NCBI RefSeq assembly: GCF_011382965.1
Contig: NZ_CP049934.1
Location: forward strand, 2,480,001-2,544,000
Reading direction: 5' to 3'
DNA from: Leucobacter insecticola
GTDB lineage: Bacteria; Actinomycetota; Actinomycetes; Actinomycetales; Microbacteriaceae
DNA: 64,000 nucleotides
Part shown: positions 47,450 through 56,087 of the stretch, piece after piece
Numbering within the stretch: the stretch's first letter is position 1
Layout of the letters: every line of letters begins with the position of its first letter
Made by a program: the position numbers and the translations under genes
The notes under the pieces: model-generated
Told to the model about the DNA's origin: nothing
The model's database searches: none
The model's input: only the letters and a program-made list of their open reading frames with translations

Positions 47450-47739
47450 TTTGGGGGTGTGATGTGTATCTGTGACAGGTATGCTGCCGCGCGACGGAGC
47501 ACTTCGGTTTCCATCGCAAGCTCACGAATCCGTTTCACGGCCTTCGCCATCTCGGCCCGCTCGACAGGATCAGCTGACGGGGTCATTCCGTGGGACTGGA
47601 ACCTCGCGTCGCGCACCCATGACTGCAACGCGGACTTCGAGACGCCAAGATCTTTACACACCGTCTTCTGCGAGATGCCCGACTCGACCAGCGCGACAGC
47701 GTCTCGCTTGAACTCATCACTAAACACATTCTTTGGCAT
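47446..47739 (-). CDS. IS3 family transposase OrfA, nested element
   Basis: A 97-residue DNA-binding subunit (FSDEFKRDAVALVESGISQK, DLGVSKSALQSWVRD) with a C-terminal coiled coil (MAKAVKRIRELAMETEVLRR). ATG 47739 follows GGAAGGATAAC. Works with the overlapping orfB. Confidence 0.9.
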   Translation of the reverse strand: MPKNVFSDEFKRDAVALVESGISQKTVCKDLGVSKSALQSWVRDARFQSHGMTPSADPVERAEMAKAVKRIRELAMETEVLRRAAAYLSQIHITPPK

Positions 47740-47847
47740 GGTTGTTATCCTTCCAGCACAGCCTCAAAGCTATGCAATCTTAGACTCAACCAAACCCTCA
47801 GCAGACCCGTACGTGCGCGGCGCTGACTACTACGCAGGAGACACCAA

Positions 47848-48597
47848 ATGACCCGAATTGATAGCGAAGCAAAACGTAAACTCCGTGAGATGGGCATCGC
47901 CTGCCTCGTCGATGCGTTCGATCGGCAAGACGACGCACTCACCCTCGGTATCTCCTTCGAAGAACGAATCGGTCTGGCCGTTGATGACGCCTACACCACA
48001 TTCAGCATGACAAAGATCGATGGACTCATCCGACGTGCCGGGCTCAGATACCCTGATGCAGAACTCCGCAGGCTCGATCTCCTCGAGGAACGGGGCCTTG
48101 ACCGTGGTGTGATCGCGCAGCTCGGAACCTGCACATTCATCGATCGTGGCCACAACGTCGTATTTCAAGGATTCACCGGATCGGGTAAGTCATATCTCGG
48201 GTGTGCGCTCGCTCGGGCCGCTTGCCAGCAACGATATCGGGCACATTACATCCGTATGCCCGATCTTGAAGAGGCGTGGGCGTCTGCGAACGACAAACCC
48301 GGCGGGAAGGAGAAGTTCTTACGTAAATACGCGAGCTTCAAACTCCTTGTGCTCGATGAATGGCTCCTCGACCCACCCGACGAAAGTATCCGGTCAATGC
48401 TGTTTGAGTTGATCGAGCGTAGGTATGACGAGTCGTCGACGGTGTTCTGCACCCAGTATCCGAAAAAGGATTGGCATCAACGACTTGGCGGTGGTGTGCA
48501 TGCTGACGCCATTATGGACCGTATCGTGCACAACGCGGTCTGGGTCGAGACGGGCACCGTGAATATGCGCGAGCAGGCTGTGGGCCAGATGGTCTGA
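47848..48597 (+). CDS. istB: IS21 family helper ATPase IstB
   Basis: A 249-residue AAA+ protein that assists IstA in target capture. Walker A GFTGSGKSYLGCAL, Walker B KLLVLDEWLL, and a sensor region with FCTQYPKKDWHQRLGG. It is only distantly similar to the old interrupted istB (Walker A SPSGGGKTYL), so two different IS21 types met here. The istA-istB overlap has been broken by the IS3 insert, which may lower its translation. Confidence 0.9.
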   Translation: MTRIDSEAKRKLREMGIACLVDAFDRQDDALTLGISFEERIGLAVDDAYTTFSMTKIDGLIRRAGLRYPDAELRRLDLLEERGLDRGVIAQLGTCTFIDRGHNVVFQGFTGSGKSYLGCALARAACQQRYRAHYIRMPDLEEAWASANDKPGGKEKFLRKYASFKLLVLDEWLLDPPDESIRSMLFELIERRYDESSTVFCTQYPKKDWHQRLGGGVHADAIMDRIVHNAVWVETGTVNMREQAVGQMV

Positions 48598-48725
48598 TCT
48601 TGGCAAAGGTGAGTGCCACGGCGTTACGCGGGTGGCGCTCACCGGCGCGATCTACTGGCCCCGAACGGGAATAGGGGTGGCCCCGAATGGGAATATTGAG
48701 CGGCCCCCAAACCTACAAATACTCA

Positions 48726-49099
48726 CCTACGCCCGAATGGATGATCTCGCGCGAGCATTGGTGATCGCCAGAAGCGACAGCATCAAACACCAGGCCATGC
48801 TGAACGAGTACTCGAGCGTGGGATTGCTCCTCATTGATGATTTCCTCACGGTCGGTATTGACCCCGACGCGGCTGCCGACCTCTTCACGATTCTCGCGAA
48901 CAGGGAACATTGAGCAGCAACGGTGATCGCGTCGCAGTCGGGGCCGGATTATTGGGTAGACGTGCTGCCCGACAAAGTCGCCGCGGACTCCATCGTGAAC
49001 CGGCTCGTGAACCACGCCAAGAAGATCACTCTCGGTGATGTCGATATGCGTCGCGAGCTCAGCGAGCAGGCCCGCCAAGCCGAAAGCTACTGGGAGTAG
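48726..49099 (+). pseudogene. Old istB, 3' fragment
   Basis: Continues the 44551 fragment: ARMDDLARALVIARSDSIKH, VGLLLIDDFLTVGIDPDAA (Walker B), then an in-frame TGA at 48911 in place of an expected Arg codon (CGA), and VIASQSGPDYWVDVLPDKVA to TAG at 49099. So the gene was interrupted by the IS21 insertion and also carries a nonsense change. Confidence 0.82.
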
Positions 49100-49158
49100 C
49101 GGCAGCGGGTATCGGGAGGTGTTCTCCACCGCAGCGCTTCCCGATACCCGGAACCCTG

Positions 49159-49440
49159 CTACTCGATGGGTGGACTGGCGCTACCCGAAAGGGCTACTCG
49201 CCATTCGAAGCGCATCGCTCCAACCAGAGTCTTTGAGGTTGAAGTGCGCGTCGCCGCCGCTTCCGCGCCGACCTTGCTAATTCTTGCAAACCTCCCCGCA
49301 ATCCCACCGACCGGAATAAACAAGGAAGCAATGTTCGCAGACACCCTCCCTGCTGCCTCCACCGAATGCGAACCCCAGAAATCTGCAGCAAAGCCTTTTG
49401 CATTTGTGATATAAGCTCGTCGTTAAGTCTGGCGGAGGCG
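49159..49440 (-). pseudogene. Polymorphic toxin pre-toxin linker remnant
   Basis: One frame reads FWGSHSVEAAGRVSANIASL then IPVGGIAGRFARISKVGAEA, like the hydrophobic linker before many toxin tips. Another frame in the same DNA reads GDAHFNLKDSGWSDALRMAS, matching the GDAHFNLGGAGWEAAQ segment of the 49915 toxin fragment. So a toxin gene end was here and has lost its frame. No start and no complete domain. Confidence 0.5.
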
Positions 49441-49542
49441 CCCCCTGAGGGAACGGAGTTCCTTCTGGAGGGACATATGCGCAACGCAAGACGACCAACG
49501 AGATGACGGAAGTTCTCCGTGAGTGCAACGACAACCGTCTAC

Positions 49543-49908
49543 TCAAGAGCTCCAGGCTGCATCGAAAGCTACAAGAAACTCCTTTGGGAGCCGCAACCTA
49601 CAATAGCGGTCAATGTGTTCCAGCGCGGCCGAAATAGCCTGTCGGTCGTTTTCAACAAACGTAAGATCAACACCCAGCAACGTTGTCGAAGAAGCCGCCG
49701 AGTCTGCTTGGAAAAAGAATCCCAAAGATGAATATGGCGCACCGGAGAATCCAAACCCGAAGACGAATGACTCGTAGAGCAAAAATCTCACGAAACCATC
49801 TTCTCTATCGACTTCAGGATTGTGTCTCACAGTATCGACATAAACTGCACGATGCGTAAAATACTGTTGCACCAAACCACGTAGCTCAAACAACTCACTC
49901 ACAAACAT
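49543..49908 (-). CDS. Immunity-like protein, family D copy 3
   Basis: A 121-residue protein (MFVSELFELRGLVQQYFTHR, later LLGVDLTFVENDRQAISAAL and DRYCRLRLPKEFLVAFDA). It aligns over its length with the 41135 and 41570 genes but is more diverged and more AT-rich. It begins six bases after the stop of the toxin fragment at 49915, the best-preserved toxin tip-immunity pair in the window. Confidence 0.62.
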   Translation of the reverse strand: MFVSELFELRGLVQQYFTHRAVYVDTVRHNPEVDREDGFVRFLLYESFVFGFGFSGAPYSSLGFFFQADSAASSTTLLGVDLTFVENDRQAISAALEHIDRYCRLRLPKEFLVAFDAAWSS

Positions 49909-49914
49909 GTCGAC

Positions 49915-50421
49915 CTATTTTCCTCCATAAGTTGCGATCATTGATGACGGGTCATACTCGTACCCATTAGATTCAAGGTATTTGAGTTCTTTATTCAAAG
50001 CTGATCCCGGTCGAAGCGTAGGGTCCTGTGTGAAATTCACAGGACGTCGATTGCCTATGATTTCTTCCAAGAAGGGGCGATTTAGTAATTCAAACATTTG
50101 CCCGTCGTTAAGCCCATACTTGGCTTGCGCCGCTTCCCACCCCGCACCTCCCAGATTGAAGTGCGCGTCGCCGGCCTCAGCAGCAACTTTCTCATAACTA
50201 GCCGGACTATCCTTAATGAATCGCCCGAGCGTTGCCTGCCCAGCGTCCATATTATGCACACTCTGCCCATACAACTCAGCAAGCTCCTGCGTCGACAGCT
50301 TCCTCACACCATCAACAAGCACGTCACCGCCAACAATACTCACCCGCTCGCTGCCCTTCAACAACTGCGCCAGTTTCGGGATAGTCCGCGTAGCCCTACC
50401 TGCCAGACTGGTGTGAGACAC
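49915..50421 (-). pseudogene. Polymorphic toxin C-terminal fragment 3, truncated by IS3 element
   Basis: 168 codons. The apparent GTG start and first two codons lie in the inverted repeat of the neighbouring IS3 element, so the true gene extended further upstream and was cut. Content: LAQLLKGSERVSIVGGDVLV (linker), LSTQELAELYGQSVHNMDAG, AGDAHFNLGGAGWEAAQ, then tip MFELLNRPFLEEIIGNRRPV to YDPSSMIATYGGK. Toxic activity is unknown; the tip is homologous to remnant 2 at 41938. The delivery region is missing. Confidence 0.65.
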
Positions 50422-50469
50422 AGAGCCTGGTAATTAATGGGGCTAGAAAAACGCTGAAGGACCCAGAAC

Positions 50470-50919
50470 ATGACCACGATAGACATGCTCCCGGAACTGC
50501 CCGAAGAGAGCGAACCAAGCACTGCCGACACAGCGTCCGGCCCGCGAGCAGACTACGCGAAACGACGCACGTTCACAGCCGAGTATAAGCGTCAGATCGT
50601 CGCCGAGTACGACCAGGCAGCCCACGGCGAGAAAGGCTCGATCCTGCGCCGGGAACGCTTGTACGACTCCCATATTCAGGAGTGGCGTGCCGCGAACACT
50701 GCAGGCCTCCTCGCAACGGGAACCCGGAAAGGACGCCCTGCCGGGTCTGCCCGTACGGCAGAGCAGAAACGGATCGTGGAACTGGAGCGTGAGAACGCGA
50801 AACTCCGTGGTGAGGCCTTGAAGAAGGACCGGGTTATCGCTGACCGTGATGCCGCACTCGAGGTACTGGGAAAAGGTGTCAGCTTCTTGGAAGCGCTCTC
50901 GTCGAGGAACAGGTCATGA
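50470..50919 (+). CDS. IS3 family transposase OrfA, element 3
   Basis: A 149-residue DNA-binding subunit with HTH_Tnp-type lead (RTFTAEYKRQIVAEYDQAAH) and coiled coil (QKRIVELERENAKLRGEALK). It ends in ATGA overlap with orfB. The long N-terminal acidic lead (MTTIDMLPELPEESEPS) is unlike elements 1 and 2. Confidence 0.9.
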   Translation: MTTIDMLPELPEESEPSTADTASGPRADYAKRRTFTAEYKRQIVAEYDQAAHGEKGSILRRERLYDSHIQEWRAANTAGLLATGTRKGRPAGSARTAEQKRIVELERENAKLRGEALKKDRVIADRDAALEVLGKGVSFLEALSSRNRS

Positions 50920-51944
50920 CAAGGTCTGAGCGGGTGGCCTGGCAGTCAGCGACGGTGGTGCAGCTCACCGTGTTGATCGGTGTGGTGCGGGCGTGCCTGC
51001 TGGTGGGGCTTTCCCGCGCGACTCATCATCGTGTGTTGAACCCGCCACCCCGGTTTATCGGCCCGTTGCTGAACCCTCATCATCCTGCGGAGCTTAACGA
51101 GACGGAGCGGGCAGCGATCTTGACGCTCCTCACCAGCGAAGAGTATGCCGAGATGAGTGTGCATCAGGTGTGGGCGCGAGAGCTTGACGAGGGCCGGTAT
51201 TGGGGTTCGCCGCGCACGATGTACCGGATCTTGCAGGATGCGCACATGGGCGGTGAGCGTCGCCGTCAAGCGATTCATCCGCCGCGTGTGATCCCGGAGT
51301 TGATCGCGCACGCACCGATGGTTGTGTGGAGCTGGGATATTACGAAGATGCGGGGGCCTGCGAAAGGGATCTGGTATCACGCCTACGTCGTGATTGATAT
51401 TTTCTCTCGCTACGTGGTGGGGTGGCGGATCGAGGTCATCGAGGACGGGGATCTCGCGGCGGAACTCGTCGCGGATATTGTTGCTGAGCAGGGCAGGCCG
51501 ACCGGGTATCTCCATGCGGATGGTGGGGCTGCGATGACGTCGAAACCGTTGGCGTCACTGCTTGTCGATCTTGATGTGCGGAAGTCGCACAACCGGCCCA
51601 GGACGAGTAACGATAACCCGTTTTCTGAATCGCAGTTCAAGACGATGAAGTATCAGCCCGACTATCCCGAACGGTTCGCGAGCATCGGTGAGGCGCGTGC
51701 TTGGATGGACGAGTTTGTGAGCTGGTACAACCATGAGCACCGTCATTCGGGGATCGGGTGGCATACTCCAGCGTCGGTGCATTACGGCACGGCTGTGGAG
51801 ATTCGGGAGGGTCGGCAGCGCACCCTCGATGCCGCGTATCGGGCGCACCCGGAACGGTTTACCAAGCCGCCGGTAGCTCCGAAGCTGCCCACGAAAGTCG
51901 CGATCAATGACCTCGCGAAGAGGAAGGAACCCGCGACCAAATAA
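50916..51944 (+). CDS. IS3 family transposase OrfB (DDE), element 3
   Basis: A 342-residue catalytic subunit. DDE core visible as WSWDITKMRGPAKG, YLHADGGAAMTSKPLA and NDNPFSESQFKTMKYQPDYP, with HSGIGWHTPASVHYG at the C-terminal end. Intact. Confidence 0.92.
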   Translation: MTRSERVAWQSATVVQLTVLIGVVRACLLVGLSRATHHRVLNPPPRFIGPLLNPHHPAELNETERAAILTLLTSEEYAEMSVHQVWARELDEGRYWGSPRTMYRILQDAHMGGERRRQAIHPPRVIPELIAHAPMVVWSWDITKMRGPAKGIWYHAYVVIDIFSRYVVGWRIEVIEDGDLAAELVADIVAEQGRPTGYLHADGGAAMTSKPLASLLVDLDVRKSHNRPRTSNDNPFSESQFKTMKYQPDYPERFASIGEARAWMDEFVSWYNHEHRHSGIGWHTPASVHYGTAVEIREGRQRTLDAAYRAHPERFTKPPVAPKLPTKVAINDLAKRKEPATK

Positions 51945-52073
51945 TTAGGCTAGGAATGTCTCATTTGACTTGACAACCACCGCACCACCAATTTGCTACA
52001 CATGATACTTTCCCTCTATCCAGATTTCGCCTTACGAGGCTAAACTGAGGACTCACTTAACGCACAAAGAAGT

Positions 52074-53132
52074 ATGTTTATGAGAAACAAGTTTTTGAGT
52101 TCGTCAGTTTCAGCGGGGCTTGCTGTAGCAATGATTACGCTAACTGGCGGAGTGGCACACGCGGGCAATAGCGGATCAGAACAACCGGCAATTAGTAGCC
52201 TCCTAGATGCCGTACCCAATATCGCGGATCAGACCTTTGAGTCGACAGATATCGAGATAGTTGAAACAGGTGGCGCGATCGAAGTGAATCTACCCGAACA
52301 AATCTACGCAATAGAAGGACTTCTCCCCGTGCAGGGAGCCACCCTGAGAATCAACACAGCTAATTCTATTGACGAAACTATCGGCGGGATGACCGCGACT
52401 TCGGGGGATGATGTACAAGGACCAACGACGGTCCTCCAACCAACAGGAGCTGGCCTGAACCTGTTTACAGTCATTAACGAGCATGCATCCGCTGAGGAAG
52501 TATCCTTCACATTTAACGTGCCAGAAGGTACTGTACTCATCGAGAGCGGGGAAGACTACCAACTATACTCGGACGGAGTGGTGCATGGCACAGTTGGCAA
52601 ACCACATGCCGTCGATGCATCCGGAGTGTCCCTTCCGGTAAGTTACGAACGGCGGGACAACAGCCTTTTCCTGAACGTGGACACTCAGTCGGTTGCGGTT
52701 TCGTATCCGATTGTAGCGCAAGCCTCTTGGGGATATACCTATCAATATGACCTACAGAAGGAACCAAATACGGCCCGCGCGCTACTCATGTCCTGCTTCA
52801 ATTGCTATTTCCCAGTGCCGGGAGCCCCGCGGAGCTTCCCCCCAACTGGAGCAATACTGCCCTTGAACGTGGCTGGTTTTCCTTTCGAAGTGAAGATGGC
52901 CCGCACGTACACCGCAACAAACTATTTTCATTTTTTCTTCACCGCAACAAAGAATCACATCGATGGATATGGTTCGGATATCTTATTTGAGTTTAAGAAA
53001 GTTGGCACAGTCAAGCTCTTCACGGTCACCGCAAACGTAATGAACAATTCGCCCTGGGTGAATAATGACGTTTATCGGACCGGCGCTCTCTTGAACTGGG
53101 CGCTTTTCGTGAGCAACATCAATAGGGCGTGA
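52074..53132 (+). CDS. Secreted protein of unknown function
   Basis: A 352-residue protein with a classical signal peptide (MRNKFLSSSVSAGLAVAMIT, cleavage likely after VAHA). The mature part is beta-rich, has two cysteines in a CFNCY motif near residue 245, and no recognised domain. ATG 52074 or 52080 (MRNK) could be the start. More AT-rich than core genes, suggesting transfer. Its stop overlaps the start of the next membrane protein gene, so the pair probably forms an operon. Secreted bacteriocin-like proteins share this layout, but no such family is recognised here. Confidence 0.6.
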   Translation: MFMRNKFLSSSVSAGLAVAMITLTGGVAHAGNSGSEQPAISSLLDAVPNIADQTFESTDIEIVETGGAIEVNLPEQIYAIEGLLPVQGATLRINTANSIDETIGGMTATSGDDVQGPTTVLQPTGAGLNLFTVINEHASAEEVSFTFNVPEGTVLIESGEDYQLYSDGVVHGTVGKPHAVDASGVSLPVSYERRDNSLFLNVDTQSVAVSYPIVAQASWGYTYQYDLQKEPNTARALLMSCFNCYFPVPGAPRSFPPTGAILPLNVAGFPFEVKMARTYTATNYFHFFFTATKNHIDGYGSDILFEFKKVGTVKLFTVTANVMNNSPWVNNDVYRTGALLNWALFVSNINRA

Positions 53133-53575
53133 TGCAAATGACCTCGTTCAAGCTGCCGATACCGTTTCCTGCGTTCCTTGTTTTGTCGGGCTTTCTTGGC
53201 AGCTTGATCGGCGCCGCCATCATGTTTGTGGGCGCGTTACCAAGTGGGTTCGCTATTTGGACAGGTTTCTTGGGCTTGTGCGTTGGGATGCCGACAGGGA
53301 TGCTTGCTTGGAGCGTGGGCTACCTTGTCTGCCGCTTAATAGGTCGAGGAGTTGGTGCCGTGTGCGTTGCCGCGATTGCTTCGTCCTTCGCAGTAGGTCT
53401 TGTATTGTTGCTCATCACAGGTCTGGTTCCAGGCTATGCCGCGCTCTATGTTGTCGCCACAAGCTCGATCACTACATTCGTTCTTGCCCTATGTGGTGGC
53501 GTGTTCATGCTAAAGGTGCTCTCCCATGCGAGCCGAGGTGACACTCGCGACAGTGTGGTCTCGTCAAGTTCTTGA
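53129..53575 (+). CDS. Small polytopic membrane protein
   Basis: A 148-residue protein with four hydrophobic helices (FPAFLVLSGFLGSLIGAAIM, FAIWTGFLGLCVGM, VGAVCVAAIASSFAVGLVLL, TFVLALCGGVFML) and a Ser-rich cytoplasmic tail. Its GTG/ATG start overlaps the stop of the secreted protein gene. It could be a dedicated immunity or assembly partner of that protein, but no family is recognised. Confidence 0.55.
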   Translation: MMQMTSFKLPIPFPAFLVLSGFLGSLIGAAIMFVGALPSGFAIWTGFLGLCVGMPTGMLAWSVGYLVCRLIGRGVGAVCVAAIASSFAVGLVLLLITGLVPGYAALYVVATSSITTFVLALCGGVFMLKVLSHASRGDTRDSVVSSSS

Positions 53576-53883
53576 AACGTCCCTGGGGTCAAACCAACAT
53601 ACTTCAGCAACGCACTTGGGTCAGAATTCTGGCACAGGTGTAGGTCAACCTCTGGTAGTGGTGCAACGAAGCTTCCTTCGAGGTGCTGGACATCGGGTGA
53701 TGGCTGAGGGCGTGTGATCAACTATTACTAGGCCAATTGAGCAGGTAAACCCAGCTAAGCGAGCGAGGGCGCGATTTAGCAGTGAGAGTGCGCCAAATGA
53801 GCCGCCCTCTCACCGCCCCAAACAGCACTCCGGCCCGGCTTCGCACAAGAAGCCGGGCCGGAGTGCTCAATACCAGAAGAGCG
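53576..53883. other. Intergenic region at the island edge
   Basis: No supported gene. A short minus frame (from 53721, ALLKYVGLTPGTFQELDE) has no recognised family and may be a remnant. It ends in the stem-loop at 53824-53867. This is the right boundary of the accessory island. Confidence 0.5.
53824..53867 (-). terminator. Stem-loop terminator of the APC permease gene
   Basis: A 19-bp perfect stem (AGCACTCCGGCCCGGCTTC and complement) with a 6-base loop, 16 bases beyond the permease stop. Confidence 0.8.
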
Positions 53884-55482
53884 TTACGATCCGAGGCCGT
53901 CATCGAACACGAGCACGGCGCTCGTGTCCTCGCTCGCATCCGCACGCCCCAGGACCTGGCCGCGGAAGAACGCGGGCGACATGCGTGACTGGATAACCAT
54001 CAGCACAACTCCCAGTCCGAGCACCACCACACCGATGATGCCGACGAGGCCGATGCCGAAGATATTGCTGCCGGATCCGAACGCGGGATCCATGCTATCG
54101 ACCGTCGTCTGTACAAACACGATGAGCAGAATCACGCCACCAAGCCCCGGCAATACAATCTTTGAGATCGTGGCACGGATGCCCTCCGCAATTGCGGTGC
54201 GGCGGAAGTACCAGGGGCTCGCGAGCGCCGTGATGCCGTAGTAGAAGCACACCATCATTCCGAGCGCCGTGATGGTGTCCCACAGCACGTCCTCGCTGAT
54301 GAAGCGCATCACAGCGTAGAAGACCGACGCCACAATCGAGGACCACAGCAGGGCAACGTAGGGCGACTTGTACTTCGGATGAATCCTCTTGATGGACGCG
54401 GGCAGTGCGCCGTAATGCGACATCGCAAGGAGCGTGCGCGCGGGCGAGATCGCGGTCGAGTTGATCGAGGCGAGCGCACTCACCAGGATCGCGAGCGACA
54501 GCAGGATCGCGGCAGGACCCATCACTGGGTGCGCGAGCGCGGCAAAAACGTTCTCCGCAATGTCGGGGTTGTTCAGACCAGTGCCGGTGTCTCCCAGCCC
54601 GGAATACGCAACCGTTGCGGCAGCGGTGCCAACGTAGAGGACAACAAGCATCGCAACGAGGATCATCGCAGCCTTACTCTCGGTCGAAAGGCGACCCTTC
54701 GAGGGCTTGGTTTCCTCACCCATCGTGAGGACGGTGTCCCAGCCCCAGTAGACGAAGATCGACACGGCGATACCGGCCGCAAACGCACTGAAAGTATCAA
54801 CCTCAAGCGGGTTGAACCACGACAGTTCAGGCATCGTGCCAGCGGTGTTTGCCGGATCCGCGGCTCCCATAAACATTGCGATGATGAACCACACCAGCAC
54901 TGCCATCTGGAAGACCACGGTGATGTACTGGAACACCTTCGTTGAGGTCATGCCGCGGAAGGATATGAAGGTTGCGATCGCCATGAAGGCGAGACACACG
55001 GCGATGTTGATGAACTTGTTTCCTGCAATGTCAGCGATAGACGGATCGTCGAGCAGAATGCCCAACGACTGAAACAGGAACTCGACCGCGATGCCCGCAA
55101 GGTTCGACAGTACCAGCACCGTGGCGGCGATCAGTCCCCAGCCTGCCATCCAGCCGATCCACGGACCGAAGGCACGTGTCGCCCAGGTGAACGAGGTACC
55201 CGAGTCGGGCATCGCCGAGTTCAGCGCGCGGTAGCCGAGCGCCACCAGCAGCATCGGAAGGAAGCCCATCAGGAAAATCGCCGGGGTCTGGTATCCGACC
55301 TCGGATGCCGCCGGGCCGATCGCTGCCGTCAGCGTGTAGGCCGGGGCACACGTCGAAAGGCCGATAACCAGTGCTCCCAAGACTCCGACAGTGCCGGAGG
55401 GGAGGCCCTTCTTGCTGATACCGGTCATCGAATCGAGTGTTCGAGTTTCCGGCGCTGCTGCGTTCAGATCGTATTTGTCCAT
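53884..55482 (-). CDS. APC family amino acid permease
   Basis: A 532-residue secondary transporter with 12 or more membrane helices. The N-terminal GVLGALVIGLSTCAPAYTLT corresponds to the APC substrate-binding unwound helix 1, and GYRALNSAMPDSGTSFTWATRAFGPWIGWMAGW is the conserved helix 2-3 region. Substrate not predictable. Single-gene unit with its own terminator; starts MDKYDLNAA at 55482. It marks the return to core sequence. Confidence 0.9.
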   Translation of the reverse strand: MDKYDLNAAAPETRTLDSMTGISKKGLPSGTVGVLGALVIGLSTCAPAYTLTAAIGPAASEVGYQTPAIFLMGFLPMLLVALGYRALNSAMPDSGTSFTWATRAFGPWIGWMAGWGLIAATVLVLSNLAGIAVEFLFQSLGILLDDPSIADIAGNKFINIAVCLAFMAIATFISFRGMTSTKVFQYITVVFQMAVLVWFIIAMFMGAADPANTAGTMPELSWFNPLEVDTFSAFAAGIAVSIFVYWGWDTVLTMGEETKPSKGRLSTESKAAMILVAMLVVLYVGTAAATVAYSGLGDTGTGLNNPDIAENVFAALAHPVMGPAAILLSLAILVSALASINSTAISPARTLLAMSHYGALPASIKRIHPKYKSPYVALLWSSIVASVFYAVMRFISEDVLWDTITALGMMVCFYYGITALASPWYFRRTAIAEGIRATISKIVLPGLGGVILLIVFVQTTVDSMDPAFGSGSNIFGIGLVGIIGVVVLGLGVVLMVIQSRMSPAFFRGQVLGRADASEDTSAVLVFDDGLGS

Positions 55483-55631
55483 GTGGCTTCCGTGTTCAGT
55501 GTCGCATCACTGCGCGCTGTACCGGCAGTGATGTGTTCGCTGCGAGGTCATGGGGCCTGCACACTGCCGTCCGCCGTAGAGTCTATGCAAACATGCCAAA
55601 ATTGCCTAATCTTTGTGATTTAGCTACGGAT

Positions 55632-56087
55632 TCAGTTGCGTTCTAGGCGGATCGCTTGCCTAATGGCCCATCTTGCACGCTTCCGATCACCGCAGGCATC
55701 ATAGACAATTCCAAGCCGCATCCAGGACTGCCACGCTTCAGGATCTGCTTCAGCCTCCGCCTGATAGCGCGGAAAAGCAGCATCGGCTTGCTCCCGATCG
55801 GGCCGTCCGGTCGGCGAAACATCGACCTCATCTTCGGGCATTCTGCCCTCTGCCTCGAGACGATCGGCCAGCCGCGTCGCGCTCCTGCCAAACATCAGCT
55901 CTCGCAGCAGTGCCCACAAACCGAGCAATGGCAGCACCAGCATCGCCGCCCCCATGACGACCGGGATCAGCTCCCCCGAGGCCAAGAGCGCGATCGCGCG
56001 AATTCCCGCGAAGACAAAGTACAACACCAGGAGGGCGCTGATCAGGATCACTCCGGCAATCGCCCGGATCCGCGCGCTGAAGATCAT
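55632..56087 (-). CDS. Conserved membrane protein with C-terminal TPR-like helices
   Basis: A 151-residue protein: two membrane helices (AIAGVILISALLVLYFVFAG and LIPVVMGAAMLVLPLLGLWA) and a cytoplasmic helical part (EADPEAWQSWMRLGIVYDACGDRKRARWAIRQAI) resembling one TPR unit. Function unknown. Its ATG overlaps the dapB stop (ATGA), as commonly seen in Microbacteriaceae, so it is co-expressed with dapB. Confidence 0.75.
   Translation of the reverse strand: MIFSARIRAIAGVILISALLVLYFVFAGIRAIALLASGELIPVVMGAAMLVLPLLGLWALLRELMFGRSATRLADRLEAEGRMPEDEVDVSPTGRPDREQADAAFPRYQAEAEADPEAWQSWMRLGIVYDACGDRKRARWAIRQAIRLERN

Larger units (their letters stand above)
46531..47808 (-). mobile_element. IS3-family insertion sequence 2, nested in IS21
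   Basis: 1278 bp between inverted repeats starting GGGTCTGCTGAGGGTTTGGT (46531-46556 and complement 47783-47808), with a 3-bp target duplication GTA (46528-46530 and 47809-47811). Its two genes read minus, opposite to istA/istB. It separates istA from istB. Confidence 0.92.
44833..48725 (+). mobile_element. IS21-family insertion sequence inserted in old istB
   Basis: Ends are TGAGTATT (44833) and AATACTCA (48718-48725), followed inward by related G-rich stretches (GTTGGGGGTCG and GTTTGGGGGCCG). A 5-bp target duplication CCTAC flanks it (44828-44832 and 48726-48730). It encodes istA and istB on the plus strand and is itself interrupted by an IS3-type element at 46531-47808. Without that insert it would be about 2.6 kb, normal for IS21. 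Confidence 0.88.
50414..51963 (+). mobile_element. IS3-family insertion sequence 3
   Basis: 1550 bp. Imperfect inverted ends TGAGACACAGAGCCTGGTAA (left) and TAATTAGGCTAGGAATGTCTCA-type complement (right, ending 51963). Encodes orfA and orfB on plus. No clear target duplication seen. It truncates the minus-strand toxin fragment on its left. Confidence 0.82.

Noticed and set aside
53446..53721. 91-codon minus-strand gene after the membrane protein
   Set aside because: Overlaps the membrane protein gene, has no clear ribosome-binding site and matches no family known to me.
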